From DATGZX01 sp035296965 (GTDB lineage Bacteria > Planctomycetota > Planctomycetia > Gemmatales > Gemmataceae), in the NCBI GenBank assembly GCA_035296965.1, contig DATGZX010000298.1, positions 124,001 through 188,000 of the forward strand: DNA of 64,000 nt, written 5' to 3'. This document shows, in pieces, positions 53,285 through 61,599 of the stretch (position 1 is its first letter; each line of letters opens with the position of its first letter). Below the pieces are notes generated by a model. The model was not told where the DNA came from and did not search any database. It saw only the letters and a list, made by a program, of their open reading frames with translations. Made by a program: the position numbers and the translations under genes.

Positions 53285-53306
53285 CCCAAGTGCGATCGCG
53301 GTTCCA

Positions 53307-54587
53307 TCACAATAATTCGGCGACTGGTTCGCGATCGTCGAGGATGTACATGGGACGCCCCGTGTTGCTCGGGAACGTCTTTGAAGCGTCGATACCCATC
53401 GCCTGATAAAGGGTACTCAGAACCTGCGCCGGCCGATAGGGCCGATCTTTGGGATACTCGCCACGCGCACTGCTAGCCCCGATAGCTTGTCCTGTTTTCA
53501 GGCCGCCGCCGGCAACCAGGGCTGACATGACTGCGGGCCAATGATCCCGGCCGCCGTCGTTGCCATTCACTCTGGGTGTCCGGCCAAACTCGCCCCACAT
53601 GATCGTCAGCACGTCCTGATCCATGCCGCGGTCATGTAGATCCTCGATGAGATTGGCTATGCCGCGGTCGACCTGAGGCAATTGGCTGCGCAAGGTCTTG
53701 AAATTGCTGCTGTGCGTATCCCAGCCGCCGATGGCAAGAGTTACACAGCCGACGCCTGCTTCAATCAAGCGCCGCGCAGTGAGGAATTGCTCGATGCCCT
53801 GGTAGCGGTCCCGAACGCGTGGGGCCTCTCGATTCAAATCGAGAGCTTTGCGGACAGTCCCGGAGGCAACCATGTCAAAGGCGCGCACCGTAAATGCGTC
53901 CATCCCGCGAATCGTGCCCGACGCATCGATGTCGCGCCGGACATCGTCGAAGCTCGCCAGGATGGTTTTCCGCTCCTCGTGCCGCGCGGAGTCGACGCCG
54001 TTGGCCAGGCGCAAGTTTTCAAGTCCTGCGCCGTCTGGCGTGAAAGGCCGGTGAGCGACTCCAAGGAATCCAGGCTCCGTGCCGGACGTCATACCGCGCA
54101 AGCTGACAAACGGCGGAATGTCGGAGTGAGTGCTTCCACGCATCTTGGAGAGAACGGCGCCAAACGATGGGTGATGCTCGTTGATATTGATCGCGTCGGG
54201 ATAGCCTGTGGTTACTTCCGAGTCGGAGTGCTCTTCGCGGATAGGCGTGACCGAGCGGATGACTGCCAGTTTGTCCCACATGCGCGCTTGCAGCGGGAAG
54301 TGCTCGCAGATTTGCACGCCGGGCACGTTCGTCGGAATGGGTTTGAACTCGCCGCGAAACTCGACAGGCGCTTCGGGCTTGAGGTCGTACATATCCATGT
54401 GCGACGGCCCGCCCGGCAAGTAGATCATGATGGCGGATTTGTTGGATGGGGAAGCCGTGGCGGCACTGGCGCGGCAGCGCAGCATTTCGGCCAGCGTCAG
54501 CCCAGTGCCAAATGCGCCGATGCGCAAGAAGCTACGCCGCGTCATTCCATCGCAGAAGCCTTGCTTCGCACCCCAGAGCGTAAACAT
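53307..54587 (-). CDS. DUF1501 domain protein (second copy)
   Basis: 426 residues from the ATG at 54587, with GGGAGGG seven bases upstream; the frame is open to 54632. A twin-arginine signal (TRRSFLRIGAFGTGLTLAEM) starts the protein. Family text includes KSAIMIYLPGGPSHMDMYDL, APVEFRGEFKPIPTNVPGVQ, IREEHSDSEVTTGYPD and SEHHPSFGAVLSKM-like NEHHPSFGAVL. The end holds MWGEFGRTPRVNGNDGGRDH. Unlike the 4.2-kb copy it has no DUF1800 partner. This is the 'DUF1501, sulfatase-like' type abundant in planctomycetes, often linked to DUF1553/DUF1549 genes elsewhere. Confidence 0.93.
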   Translation of the reverse strand: MFTLWGAKQGFCDGMTRRSFLRIGAFGTGLTLAEMLRCRASAATASPSNKSAIMIYLPGGPSHMDMYDLKPEAPVEFRGEFKPIPTNVPGVQICEHFPLQARMWDKLAVIRSVTPIREEHSDSEVTTGYPDAININEHHPSFGAVLSKMRGSTHSDIPPFVSLRGMTSGTEPGFLGVAHRPFTPDGAGLENLRLANGVDSARHEERKTILASFDDVRRDIDASGTIRGMDAFTVRAFDMVASGTVRKALDLNREAPRVRDRYQGIEQFLTARRLIEAGVGCVTLAIGGWDTHSSNFKTLRSQLPQVDRGIANLIEDLHDRGMDQDVLTIMWGEFGRTPRVNGNDGGRDHWPAVMSALVAGGGLKTGQAIGASSARGEYPKDRPYRPAQVLSTLYQAMGIDASKTFPSNTGRPMYILDDREPVAELL

Positions 54588-54718
54588 GTGGTTCCCTCCC
54601 TTAGAATCGTGCGGGTCTGGGCAATCATTCAATCGTAGTCTTCAATGGCAAGGCAGGCAATTCGAATCGCCATCAAAATTGGATCCTTGGTGGAATCGCG
54701 AATCGCCAAAATGCGGTC

Positions 54719-55606
54719 TTACTCGAAACGATCGCCCGTCATGGCGGCGAGCGCATCGTCCCATGATGGCCACTCTTGGTTTGGAAAGAGCGCTCGCCAG
54801 CGCGACGAATCCAAGGATGTGTCGCGCGGCCTAGGTTCCGCGGCAGGGTCACTGTTGCGGGGGGCGGCCAGCAGCAATCCTGGATCTGCGTTGAGAAAAG
54901 CAGCCAGGCGTCGGCCCATTTCCAGTCGCGTCATGCGTTCTGGGCCACCCATGTGCAGCAGGCCGGTAAGGTCTGAGGAGGCGACCCGGATCAAGCCCCG
55001 CGCCGCAGTAAGAAAGCTTAGCGGGCTACGCCATTCATCTTCGAACAGTTTGCTTGGGCGCCGCTCACGTAGAGCAGTCGCGAGCGTGTCGAAGAAAGAC
55101 GGGCGCGAGCTGATGCTTGGCCCGAAAAGGAGGCTGACGCGTGCGACTGCATGCGCTGGCCACGACAGCACGGCCTGTTCCGCCGCCACCTTGGTTTGGC
55201 CGTAGATCGATAGTGGGTGGGGCGGTTCCTGTTCGCAGTAGCTCCCTCGTTCGCCGTCGAAAACTAGGTCGGTCGAAACTTGCAGGAACCGGACTACGGC
55301 GTGCGCTGCAAGCTCTGCCAGCATGGCGCTGCCGCACGCATTGACTTGATGGGCCTTCTGTGGATGCAGAAAGCATTGCGCGACCTGACTGATCGCTCCG
55401 GCGTGGATCACCAAAGTTGGATGTGCTTCGTGAAACGCGTTCGCGAGAGCATCGGCGTCAGTGATGTCGACCGGCCGCAACGGGAAACCGAAGCGGCGAC
55501 CGGTTTGTGTATGGCTCCAGGCGATCGTAGCGATCTGTTGGTCGCGAAGCTCGCGCAAGACATAAGACCCGAGCTGGCCGCTGGCTCCTGTCAAAAGGAC
55601 CCGCAT
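54719..55606 (-). CDS. dTDP-4-dehydrorhamnose reductase-like SDR protein
   Basis: 295 residues. The Rossmann start MRVLLTGASGQLGSYVLREL with GASGQLG, the VDITDADALANAFHEAHP phrase, NACGSAMLAELAA, the VSTDLVFDGERGSYCE strand and the YGQTKVAAEQAVL (YxxxK) site match RmlD. It would reduce dTDP-4-keto-rhamnose or a related nucleotide sugar. RmlA-C are not in the window, so exact substrate is open. A short gap separates it from a 31-residue basic ORF upstream. Confidence 0.85.
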   Translation of the reverse strand: MRVLLTGASGQLGSYVLRELRDQQIATIAWSHTQTGRRFGFPLRPVDITDADALANAFHEAHPTLVIHAGAISQVAQCFLHPQKAHQVNACGSAMLAELAAHAVVRFLQVSTDLVFDGERGSYCEQEPPHPLSIYGQTKVAAEQAVLSWPAHAVARVSLLFGPSISSRPSFFDTLATALRERRPSKLFEDEWRSPLSFLTAARGLIRVASSDLTGLLHMGGPERMTRLEMGRRLAAFLNADPGLLLAAPRNSDPAAEPRPRDTSLDSSRWRALFPNQEWPSWDDALAAMTGDRFE

Positions 55607-55679
55607 GCTCGTTCTCTTCTTGGAGTCCGTAGTGGCGAATGCGCAGGCGCTCCCCGGCGAGCGCGGGGATACGATGCAC

Positions 55680-55775
55680 CTACCAGTCCTTCCTCTTTGG
55701 CTTTAGATGCCGCAGCCACTTGGCCTTGATACGTCTACGCTTTCGTGCCGTCTTTCGCTTCTCACACTTGGCCAT
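55680..55775 (-). CDS. 31-residue highly basic protein
   Basis: A short minus-strand ORF from ATG at 55775: MAKCEKRKTARKRRRIKAKW, then 11 more residues ending KRKDW and TAG. About half the residues are Lys or Arg. Length, charge and codon-like composition suggest a ribosome-associated or RNA-binding microprotein. The ribosome-binding site is weak (AGAAAGAA). It is upstream of the rmlD-like gene on the same strand. Confidence 0.5.
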   Translation of the reverse strand: MAKCEKRKTARKRRRIKAKWLRHLKPKRKDW

Positions 55776-55916
55776 GATCAGTTCTTTCTTTCTCGATGAA
55801 TCACCTTGGGACGATGGGGAACATCATGTCGAAATAGGGCAGCCTTGGCAAGGTCCGTACGCACGGCGCTAAATGCTTCATGCCGGCCCGGTTCGTGCAG
55901 GAGTGTGCTCTTGGTC

Positions 55917-56927
55917 TCACCCCTCGGCGACTTTGATCATGAGCTTTCCGGTGTTCTCGCCCTTGAAGAGCTTTAGCAAGGTTTCCGGGAAAGTTTCCAG
56001 ACCTTCCACGACGTCTTCCCGTGATTTGAGCTTGCCGGCCAAGAGCCAGCCCGCCATTTCGCGGGCCGCTTCCGCATACCGGTCGGCGTAATCGAACACC
56101 ACCATGCCTTTCATGCTTGCGCGATTCACAAGCAGAGAGAGATAGTTCGACGGGCCTTTAATCGGGCCGGTGTTGTTATATTGCGAGATTGCTCCGCAGA
56201 TGACGATGCGCGCACCACGGGCAAGCTGCGTGAGAACTGCATCGAGGATGTCGCCGCCGACATTGTCGAAATAGACATCAACGCCCTTCGGACAATGCTT
56301 GGCGAGCGATTTCTTGACATCTTCGGATTTGTAATCGATGGCGGCGTCGAGGCCGAGATCATTGAGGACATACCGACATTTCTCCGAACCTCCCGCGATG
56401 CCGATGACGCGACAGCCTTTGATCTTGGCAATCTGCCCCACAACCTGGCCAACGGCGCCAGCCGCTCCGGAGACCACGACCGTCTCTCCGGGCTTTGGCT
56501 GCCCGATATCCAGCAGGCCGAAATAGGCAGTCATGCCGGGCATCCCCAGGGTCCCCAGGTAAATCGGCAGCGGCGCGAGCTTTATGTTTACCTTCGTAAG
56601 GCTTTTGCCGTCGGACAGTGCGTATTCCTGAACACCGAAGCCGCCGTAAACATAATCGCCCACGGCGAACTTAGGATTCTTGGAGGCGATCACTCGCCCT
56701 GCTCCACCGGCACGCATCACCTCGCCGATACCGACAGGCGCGATATACGACTTGCCCTCGTTCATCCAGCCGCGCATCGCTGGATCAAGCGAGATGTAGA
56801 GCAGCTTGACCAGCACTTCGCCCTCCCCGGGCTCGCGGACCGGCTCCTCGGTATAGCTCCAGTCGCTACGTTTCGGCATGCCCACCGGTCGTGCTGCCAG
56901 TCGGAACTGGTGATTGACTACATTCAT
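55917..56927 (-). CDS. NADP-dependent MDR oxidoreductase (CurA/leukotriene B4 dehydrogenase-like)
   Basis: 336 residues of the zinc-independent medium-chain reductase group. VVNHQFRLAARPVGMP start, VLVKLLYISLDPAMRGWMNE, GGAGRVIASKNPKFAVGDYV, YLGTLGMPGMTAYFGLLDIG and ETVVVSGAAGAVGQVVGQIA (NADP loop) are all present, followed by GVDVYFDNVGGDILDAVL. The group reduces alpha,beta-unsaturated ketones or aldehydes. Substrate unknown. It lies upstream of the rmlD-like gene and downstream of the amidase gene on the same strand. Confidence 0.92.
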   Translation of the reverse strand: MNVVNHQFRLAARPVGMPKRSDWSYTEEPVREPGEGEVLVKLLYISLDPAMRGWMNEGKSYIAPVGIGEVMRAGGAGRVIASKNPKFAVGDYVYGGFGVQEYALSDGKSLTKVNIKLAPLPIYLGTLGMPGMTAYFGLLDIGQPKPGETVVVSGAAGAVGQVVGQIAKIKGCRVIGIAGGSEKCRYVLNDLGLDAAIDYKSEDVKKSLAKHCPKGVDVYFDNVGGDILDAVLTQLARGARIVICGAISQYNNTGPIKGPSNYLSLLVNRASMKGMVVFDYADRYAEAAREMAGWLLAGKLKSREDVVEGLETFPETLLKLFKGENTGKLMIKVAEG

Positions 56928-56975
56928 GGTCGATCCTCCGCGGGAACTGGTCTCGGTTCGTGGAAAGGGTGTGAA

Positions 56976-58316
56976 TCAGCCGGGCAGTCCCCGGTGTTCG
57001 AATTCCAACGCTTCTTCACACCAACATGCGGCCGCCAGCAGGTCTGCCTCGGACCAGGGCCGGCCAATCAATTGGATCGACAGGGGAAGTCCGTCCTCAC
57101 TCCAGCCCGCCGGAATCGACACCGTAGGCAAGCCCGTATAGCTCCAGGGCGAGTTGAAGGCCGGATCGCCTGTGGACTGGGCATCCGGAGCTGGCTCGGT
57201 GGTGGCGGGGGTCAGCAAGGCATCGCTGCCTTCGAAGCAGGCGGTCATGGCGATGGATAATTGGCGCTGGTGGTCCTTGCAGCGCGCGTACTCTGGCCCG
57301 TCGCATGCTAGTCCCTCTTCGAGCAGGGTACGGATTTTCGGCTTGTAGTCTTCTGGATGGCGTTGCAAGCGCGGGCCGTGAAATGCTGCTGCCTCGACGG
57401 CCATTACCTTGCGGTGGCGAGGCAACACTTCTGCGAATGCGCCGGGTAGGGCAACGTCACACACCGTTGCCCCCCGGTCCAGAAAGCGCCTAGTCGCCTT
57501 GTCAACCAAGGCTCGCATGGAGGAATCGGCCAGCTCCTCGAACGGGCCACGCAGTCGGCCCAGGCGCGGCGGGCGCAGCGGCTCCTGCAGCCGGGCCGCC
57601 AGATCCGGCACGCTTCTGCTGCTGCACGTGAGATCTCGCGGGTCCTGGCCGGCGATGGCTTGCAGGATGATCGCCAGGTCGCGGATGCAGCCAGCCATCG
57701 GGCCAACATGGTCCATGGAAGGCGCCAATGGTACTACGCCGTCGGTACTCACCCGGCGAATCGTCGGCTTGCAACTCGGCACGCCGCAATAAGAGGCTGG
57801 CCGGGTGATTGATCCCCCTGTCTGCGAACCCAGGGCGCCCAGGCACATGCCGCAGGCTACTGCGGCCGCCGAACCGCTGCTCGATCCACCCGGCGTGCGC
57901 CCCTGATGCCACGGGTTCCGCGTCGGGGATGGATCGAAGCTGGCGTACTGCGTCGTGACCGTCTTGCCAAGAATGACAGCGCCTGCATGCCGCAGACGCT
58001 CCACGACAGTTGCATCACGGCGAGCGATACTCAGGGCCCAAAGCCGTGAACCGGCTGCGGTAGGCCAATCGAAAACATCTATGATGTCCTTGATTCCGAG
58101 CGGAATACCGTGCAAAGGTCCGCGCCACTGGCCTTGACGGATTAGCTTCCCGGCCACTTCCGCTTCGCCTCGTGCACGTTCGCGATCCACGAATACCCAG
58201 GCACGCACTTCCGGTTCAAATCGATCGATGCGCTCGAGGCAGGCTTCCAGGAGTGCAACCGGGGAAAGACGCGCCTGTTTGATATCTTCAGAAGCCGAAT
58301 GAATCTCCCAGCCCAC
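56976..58316 (-). CDS. amidase-signature family hydrolase
   Basis: 446 residues. The Ser-cisSer-Lys triad is visible: GIPLGIKDIIDV (Lys76), GRTPGGSSSGSAAAVACGMC (cis-Ser in the GGSSSGS stretch) and LGSQTGGSITRPASYCGVPS (nucleophile Ser169). The C-terminal PWSYTGLPTVSIPAG and LPLSIQLIGRPWSEADLLA are also standard. It hydrolyses an amide or is GatA-related, but its length and lack of GatB/GatC neighbours argue against GatA. Divergent from argC by 124 bp. Confidence 0.9.
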   Translation of the reverse strand: MGWEIHSASEDIKQARLSPVALLEACLERIDRFEPEVRAWVFVDRERARGEAEVAGKLIRQGQWRGPLHGIPLGIKDIIDVFDWPTAAGSRLWALSIARRDATVVERLRHAGAVILGKTVTTQYASFDPSPTRNPWHQGRTPGGSSSGSAAAVACGMCLGALGSQTGGSITRPASYCGVPSCKPTIRRVSTDGVVPLAPSMDHVGPMAGCIRDLAIILQAIAGQDPRDLTCSSRSVPDLAARLQEPLRPPRLGRLRGPFEELADSSMRALVDKATRRFLDRGATVCDVALPGAFAEVLPRHRKVMAVEAAAFHGPRLQRHPEDYKPKIRTLLEEGLACDGPEYARCKDHQRQLSIAMTACFEGSDALLTPATTEPAPDAQSTGDPAFNSPWSYTGLPTVSIPAGWSEDGLPLSIQLIGRPWSEADLLAAACWCEEALEFEHRGLPG

Positions 58317-58440
58317 GAGAACCTCCTGACCAGTCGCCGTGTCTTCCTGTCCGACCTCGTCCGTCTTTCTGCTTTTGGTATAGAATCCAGAAGAGGGGGC
58401 TCAAAGGCCACACGAAAATCGAAATTGCCAGGCTTTGCTT

Positions 58441-59454
58441 ATGACCAAGGTCGCCATCCTGGGCGGTTCCGGATATACGGCGCTCGAATTGATCAAGATT
58501 CTACTCCGGCACCCCAGTGCGGAAATCGTTTGCGTCACATCGCGCCAGGAGGAAACTCCCCTCGTGGCTGAGCTGCATCCCAGCCTGGCGAGCCGCATCT
58601 CCTTGCGCTGTGAGCCATTCCATGCGGACCGGGTGGTGGCGAGGGGGGTCGAGTGTGTCTTTGGCTGTCTGCCTCATGGCGCGAGCATGGCCACGTTGCC
58701 AGCGCTCCTGGAGCGCGGGGTTCGGGTTGTCGATCTGAGTGCCGATTACCGATTGCGCGATCCTAATGTCTACGCCCAGTGGTATGGCGAAAGCCATCAC
58801 GACCTGGCCCACCTGGCCCAGGCTGTGTATGGTCTGCCGGAAATCTATGGCGAAGAAATCCCAACGGCTCAATTGGTCGCCAACCCGGGCTGTTATCCGC
58901 AAACTGCCATCCTAGGCCTTGCGCCACTGGTCGCTGGAAAGCATATCGACTTGCAATCCATTATCATCGACAGCAAGAGCGGCATCTCCGGAGCGGGCCG
59001 AACGCCCAAGTTGGAGTATCACTTCCCCGAGTGCAATGAAAGCGTGACCGCCTACAACATCGGCCAGCACCGGCACACGCCGGAGATCGAACAGACCTTG
59101 AGCGACGTCGCCGGCGAACCTGTCGAGGTCATCTTCACGCCTCACCTAATCCCAATGAATCGGGGGATTTTCACGACGATCTACGCCGTGCCGCGCCGCC
59201 CCTTCTCGGAATCCCAGTTGCTCGATCTTTATCGCACGTATTACACCAAGTCTCCATTCGTCCGCATTGCCACGAATATTCCCGCCACCAGGGATTGCGC
59301 GGGCACCAACTTTCTCGACCTGGCCGTGCGCGTCGTGCGCGGCCGCCTGATTATCTTCGCTTGCGAAGATAATCTCGTTCGCGGAGCTAGCGGCGTGGCA
59401 GTTCAGAACTTCAATCGAATGTTCGGATTCGACGAGCGCACGGCCCTTGTGTAG
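58441..59454 (+). CDS. argC: N-acetyl-gamma-glutamyl-phosphate reductase
   Basis: 337 residues from the ATG at 58441. TKVAILGGSGYTALELIKIL (Rossmann), VECVFGCLPHGASMA, VDLSADYRL, VANPGCYPQTAILGLAPLVA with the active-site Cys, SKSGISGAGRTPK and AYNIGQHRHTPEIEQ are diagnostic. It reduces N-acetylglutamyl phosphate in arginine synthesis. No other arg genes are adjacent. Length is as expected. Confidence 0.96.
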   Translation: MTKVAILGGSGYTALELIKILLRHPSAEIVCVTSRQEETPLVAELHPSLASRISLRCEPFHADRVVARGVECVFGCLPHGASMATLPALLERGVRVVDLSADYRLRDPNVYAQWYGESHHDLAHLAQAVYGLPEIYGEEIPTAQLVANPGCYPQTAILGLAPLVAGKHIDLQSIIIDSKSGISGAGRTPKLEYHFPECNESVTAYNIGQHRHTPEIEQTLSDVAGEPVEVIFTPHLIPMNRGIFTTIYAVPRRPFSESQLLDLYRTYYTKSPFVRIATNIPATRDCAGTNFLDLAVRVVRGRLIIFACEDNLVRGASGVAVQNFNRMFGFDERTALV

Positions 59455-59590
59455 GATTCTTGGGGTGCCCCAAGAAATCGATGCAATTTGGGCTTGACAA
59501 GAATTTGCCTCACGCTATTCTCCCTCTCCTCTCATTAGGTCGGCAGCGCCGCTACAGGACCGGAAACCCAGGCAAAAGGGGAGGTGGATC

Positions 59591-59926
59591 GTGCGCAAAC
59601 TTTGCTGGATTGGGGCCTGCATGTTGGCAATCGGGCTTAGCTCGCAAGCGCGAGCTCAATCGCAAGCGCTCTCGGCGTTCAGTGGTTACAGCCCGGCACA
59701 GCTCCAGTTCACTCCGATTGATGTTTCCAAGTTGTTAATCGCCCCAGTGCCGATCACTCAGCAGAGCAGCTTCAGCCTTTTGAACTTCATGCCCAAGATT
59801 TCGCTTCCCGCATTCTTTACTCGGCAATCACCAGTGACCAGCCCTTTGCCGCCTGCCAGCGCGTACCCAAGCACTCATTATAAAAGTGCCTTCACTCCCA
59901 TGGCTCCGTTTACGCCAGGACAGTAG
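59591..59926 (+). CDS. small secreted protein of unknown function
   Basis: 111 residues from a GTG at 59591 with GGAGG upstream. A signal peptide (RKLCWIGACMLAIGLSS, cleavage near ARAQ) is followed by a Ser/Pro/Phe-rich mature chain (SLPAFFTRQSPVTSPLPPAS). There is no recognisable domain. Its neighbours on the plus strand are argC and the tandem secreted pair. Function unknown. Confidence 0.6.
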   Translation: MRKLCWIGACMLAIGLSSQARAQSQALSAFSGYSPAQLQFTPIDVSKLLIAPVPITQQSSFSLLNFMPKISLPAFFTRQSPVTSPLPPASAYPSTHYKSAFTPMAPFTPGQ

Positions 59927-60049
59927 CTTGCAAAAATAGCCTGGGTGCCTCGCACGGCGCCATTTTTCGTTGTCTCACAGCGCCAGACAGGCTAAAGTAA
60001 TCTGGGAAGGCTGCCCAGCTACTGGATCAAGACAATGAAGGTTGACGCT

Positions 60050-60742
60050 ATGCGATGCTGTTTTCGATGGGGCGGAGCGAAGGCGCTGCTTGCGCTGCTG
60101 CTGATCTTTAGTTCAGCATTTGCCGAGCAAGACGTACCGGCTTCCAAAGACACCAGCACGAAGTCCTCATCCAAGGACAAGAAGGAACCCAAGCCCAAAC
60201 CAATTACTTCGAAGCCACGCTTCCCAGCCAAACTAATCCAGGTTGAGGGCGCGCAACGTTATTTGACCGTGCAGGTCACCCAAAAAATTCCCCAGCAAAA
60301 CCTGCAGGCTGCTGCCAACCTTGCCAATCTTCGGGGACAGCTACTTACCACGCGTGATCCCAACCAGATTAGAAACATCAGCAACGACATCGCAAGGAAT
60401 CAGCAGAATTTGGTCACCTACAAGGATGACGTGCAAAAGCTTGAGATTGAGGCTCCAGACGACATGAAAGTGCGCACGCGCATACTTCCGGTCGACTACG
60501 ATGATAAGGGCAAGGTGCGAAGACTCACCGAGAAGGAGAAGAAAGAGCTGCGCGGCCCCGATCCCTCGCTTCCCGGTTACACAGCTGATTTTGATAGTCT
60601 CAAGCCCGACCAGATGGTGGAAATTTACCTTGCTAAATCGGACTCATCGTCCAACCCCAAGCCTAAAGACAAGAAGGGGACCAGCGACCAGCCGCGACTA
60701 AAGGCCCTGATGATCGTCATCAACTCCGAGCCCCAGAAATAG
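60050..60742 (+). CDS. secreted paralogue A of unknown function
   Basis: 230 residues from the ATG at 60050, with AAGG eight bases upstream; an ATG at 60035 is in frame. A signal peptide (GGAKALLALLLIFSSAFAEQ) precedes a Lys/Ser-rich linker. The mature part has FPAKLIQVEGAQRYLTVQVT, a Gln/Asn-rich helix, EAPDDMKVRTRILPVDYDDK, and SLPGYTADFDSLKPDQMVEI near the end. It is paralogous to the next gene, sharing VEGAQ(R/K)Y(L/I)TVQV, PGYT.DFDSLKPDQ and V.IYLAK. Periplasmic; function unknown. Confidence 0.75.
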   Translation: MRCCFRWGGAKALLALLLIFSSAFAEQDVPASKDTSTKSSSKDKKEPKPKPITSKPRFPAKLIQVEGAQRYLTVQVTQKIPQQNLQAAANLANLRGQLLTTRDPNQIRNISNDIARNQQNLVTYKDDVQKLEIEAPDDMKVRTRILPVDYDDKGKVRRLTEKEKKELRGPDPSLPGYTADFDSLKPDQMVEIYLAKSDSSSNPKPKDKKGTSDQPRLKALMIVINSEPQK

Positions 60743-60775
60743 AAGGGTTTCATCGCTGCTCCCGGGAGTGAGCAT

Positions 60776-61483
60776 ATGAAACAGACGTTGATTCTTGCCT
60801 GCCTGCTGGCGGTACCAATCTCCGCCGCTTCGACTGCTTTGGCGGACGGCGACAAGGACGCCAAGAAGCCCGATCCCAAGGAAAAGGCCGCGACCGATAA
60901 GCTGCTCGCGTCAAGTGGTTTCATGGGACGATTGGTTCGCGTCGAGGGCGCGCAAAAATACATCACAGTCCAGGTCTCCATCCCGATTGCCGTGCCGAAC
61001 GGTGCCAACCTGGGAAATAGCCTGGCCCTGCTGCAGCTTCAGCAGCAGATGGTCACGCAGCGCAATCCCATGCAGAGGCAATTACTTCAATTGCAGATGC
61101 TGCAATTGGCAGCCGCGGGGGGAGGCGGCTACAATTTCCGGCAAATCAACAAGAACATCGATCTCCAGGCGGTTGACGATCTGAAGGTCCGGTCTCTGCA
61201 ACTGCCGGCAGACTTTGACGAAAAGGGCAGGCCGAAAAGGTACACATCGAAGGAATTGCATGAGCTGAAGGGAGATCCGAAGCTCCCGGGTTACACTTCC
61301 GATTTCGATAGCTTGAAGCCCGATCAGATTGTAAGGGTGTACCTCGCCAAGAAGAAGGAAGCCCCAAAGCCCGCAGTGAAGGAAAAACCCAAGGAGAAAG
61401 ACAAGGACGGCGATAAAGACAGGACCGCCGAAGAAAGACCTGAGATAACCATGGTGGTGATTCTAAGAGAGCCACAAAAGTAG
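60776..61483 (+). CDS. secreted paralogue B of unknown function
   Basis: 235 residues, GGGAG seven bases upstream of the ATG. A signal peptide (QTLILACLLAVPISAASTAL) and a Lys-rich linker precede RLVRVEGAQKYITVQVSIPI. A Gln/Leu-rich helix, DLQAVDDLKVRSLQLPADFD and the PGYTSDFDSLKPDQIVRVYL segment follow, then a Lys/Glu/Asp-rich tail and MVVILREPQK. It is 33 bp downstream of paralogue A and clearly a tandem duplicate. Family unknown outside planctomycetes as far as I can tell. Confidence 0.78.
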   Translation: MKQTLILACLLAVPISAASTALADGDKDAKKPDPKEKAATDKLLASSGFMGRLVRVEGAQKYITVQVSIPIAVPNGANLGNSLALLQLQQQMVTQRNPMQRQLLQLQMLQLAAAGGGGYNFRQINKNIDLQAVDDLKVRSLQLPADFDEKGRPKRYTSKELHELKGDPKLPGYTSDFDSLKPDQIVRVYLAKKKEAPKPAVKEKPKEKDKDGDKDRTAEERPEITMVVILREPQK

Positions 61484-61509
61484 ATAGGCAATAGAATTGT
61501 GACCAGGCG

Positions 61510-61568
61510 AGCGGGGGACGTTTGCCTTCTGAGTAGAAATGGACACTCAGAGGCCCGCGTCCCCCGCT
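61510..61568 (+). terminator. hairpin between paralogue B and ftr
   Basis: An 11-bp perfect stem AGCGGGGGACG (61510-61520) with CGTCCCCCGCT (61558-61568), enclosing a second small hairpin (CTGAGT...ACTCAG). It ends 31 bp before the ftr start and is likely the terminator of the secreted pair. Confidence 0.6.
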
Positions 61569-61599
61569 TGGCGTTTTGCCGTAGGATGGGGTCATTCGC

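Noticed and set aside
56976..58316. Amidase as GatA of the Glu-tRNA amidotransferase
   Set aside because: No gatB or gatC nearby, and the sequence outside the signature does not follow GatA.
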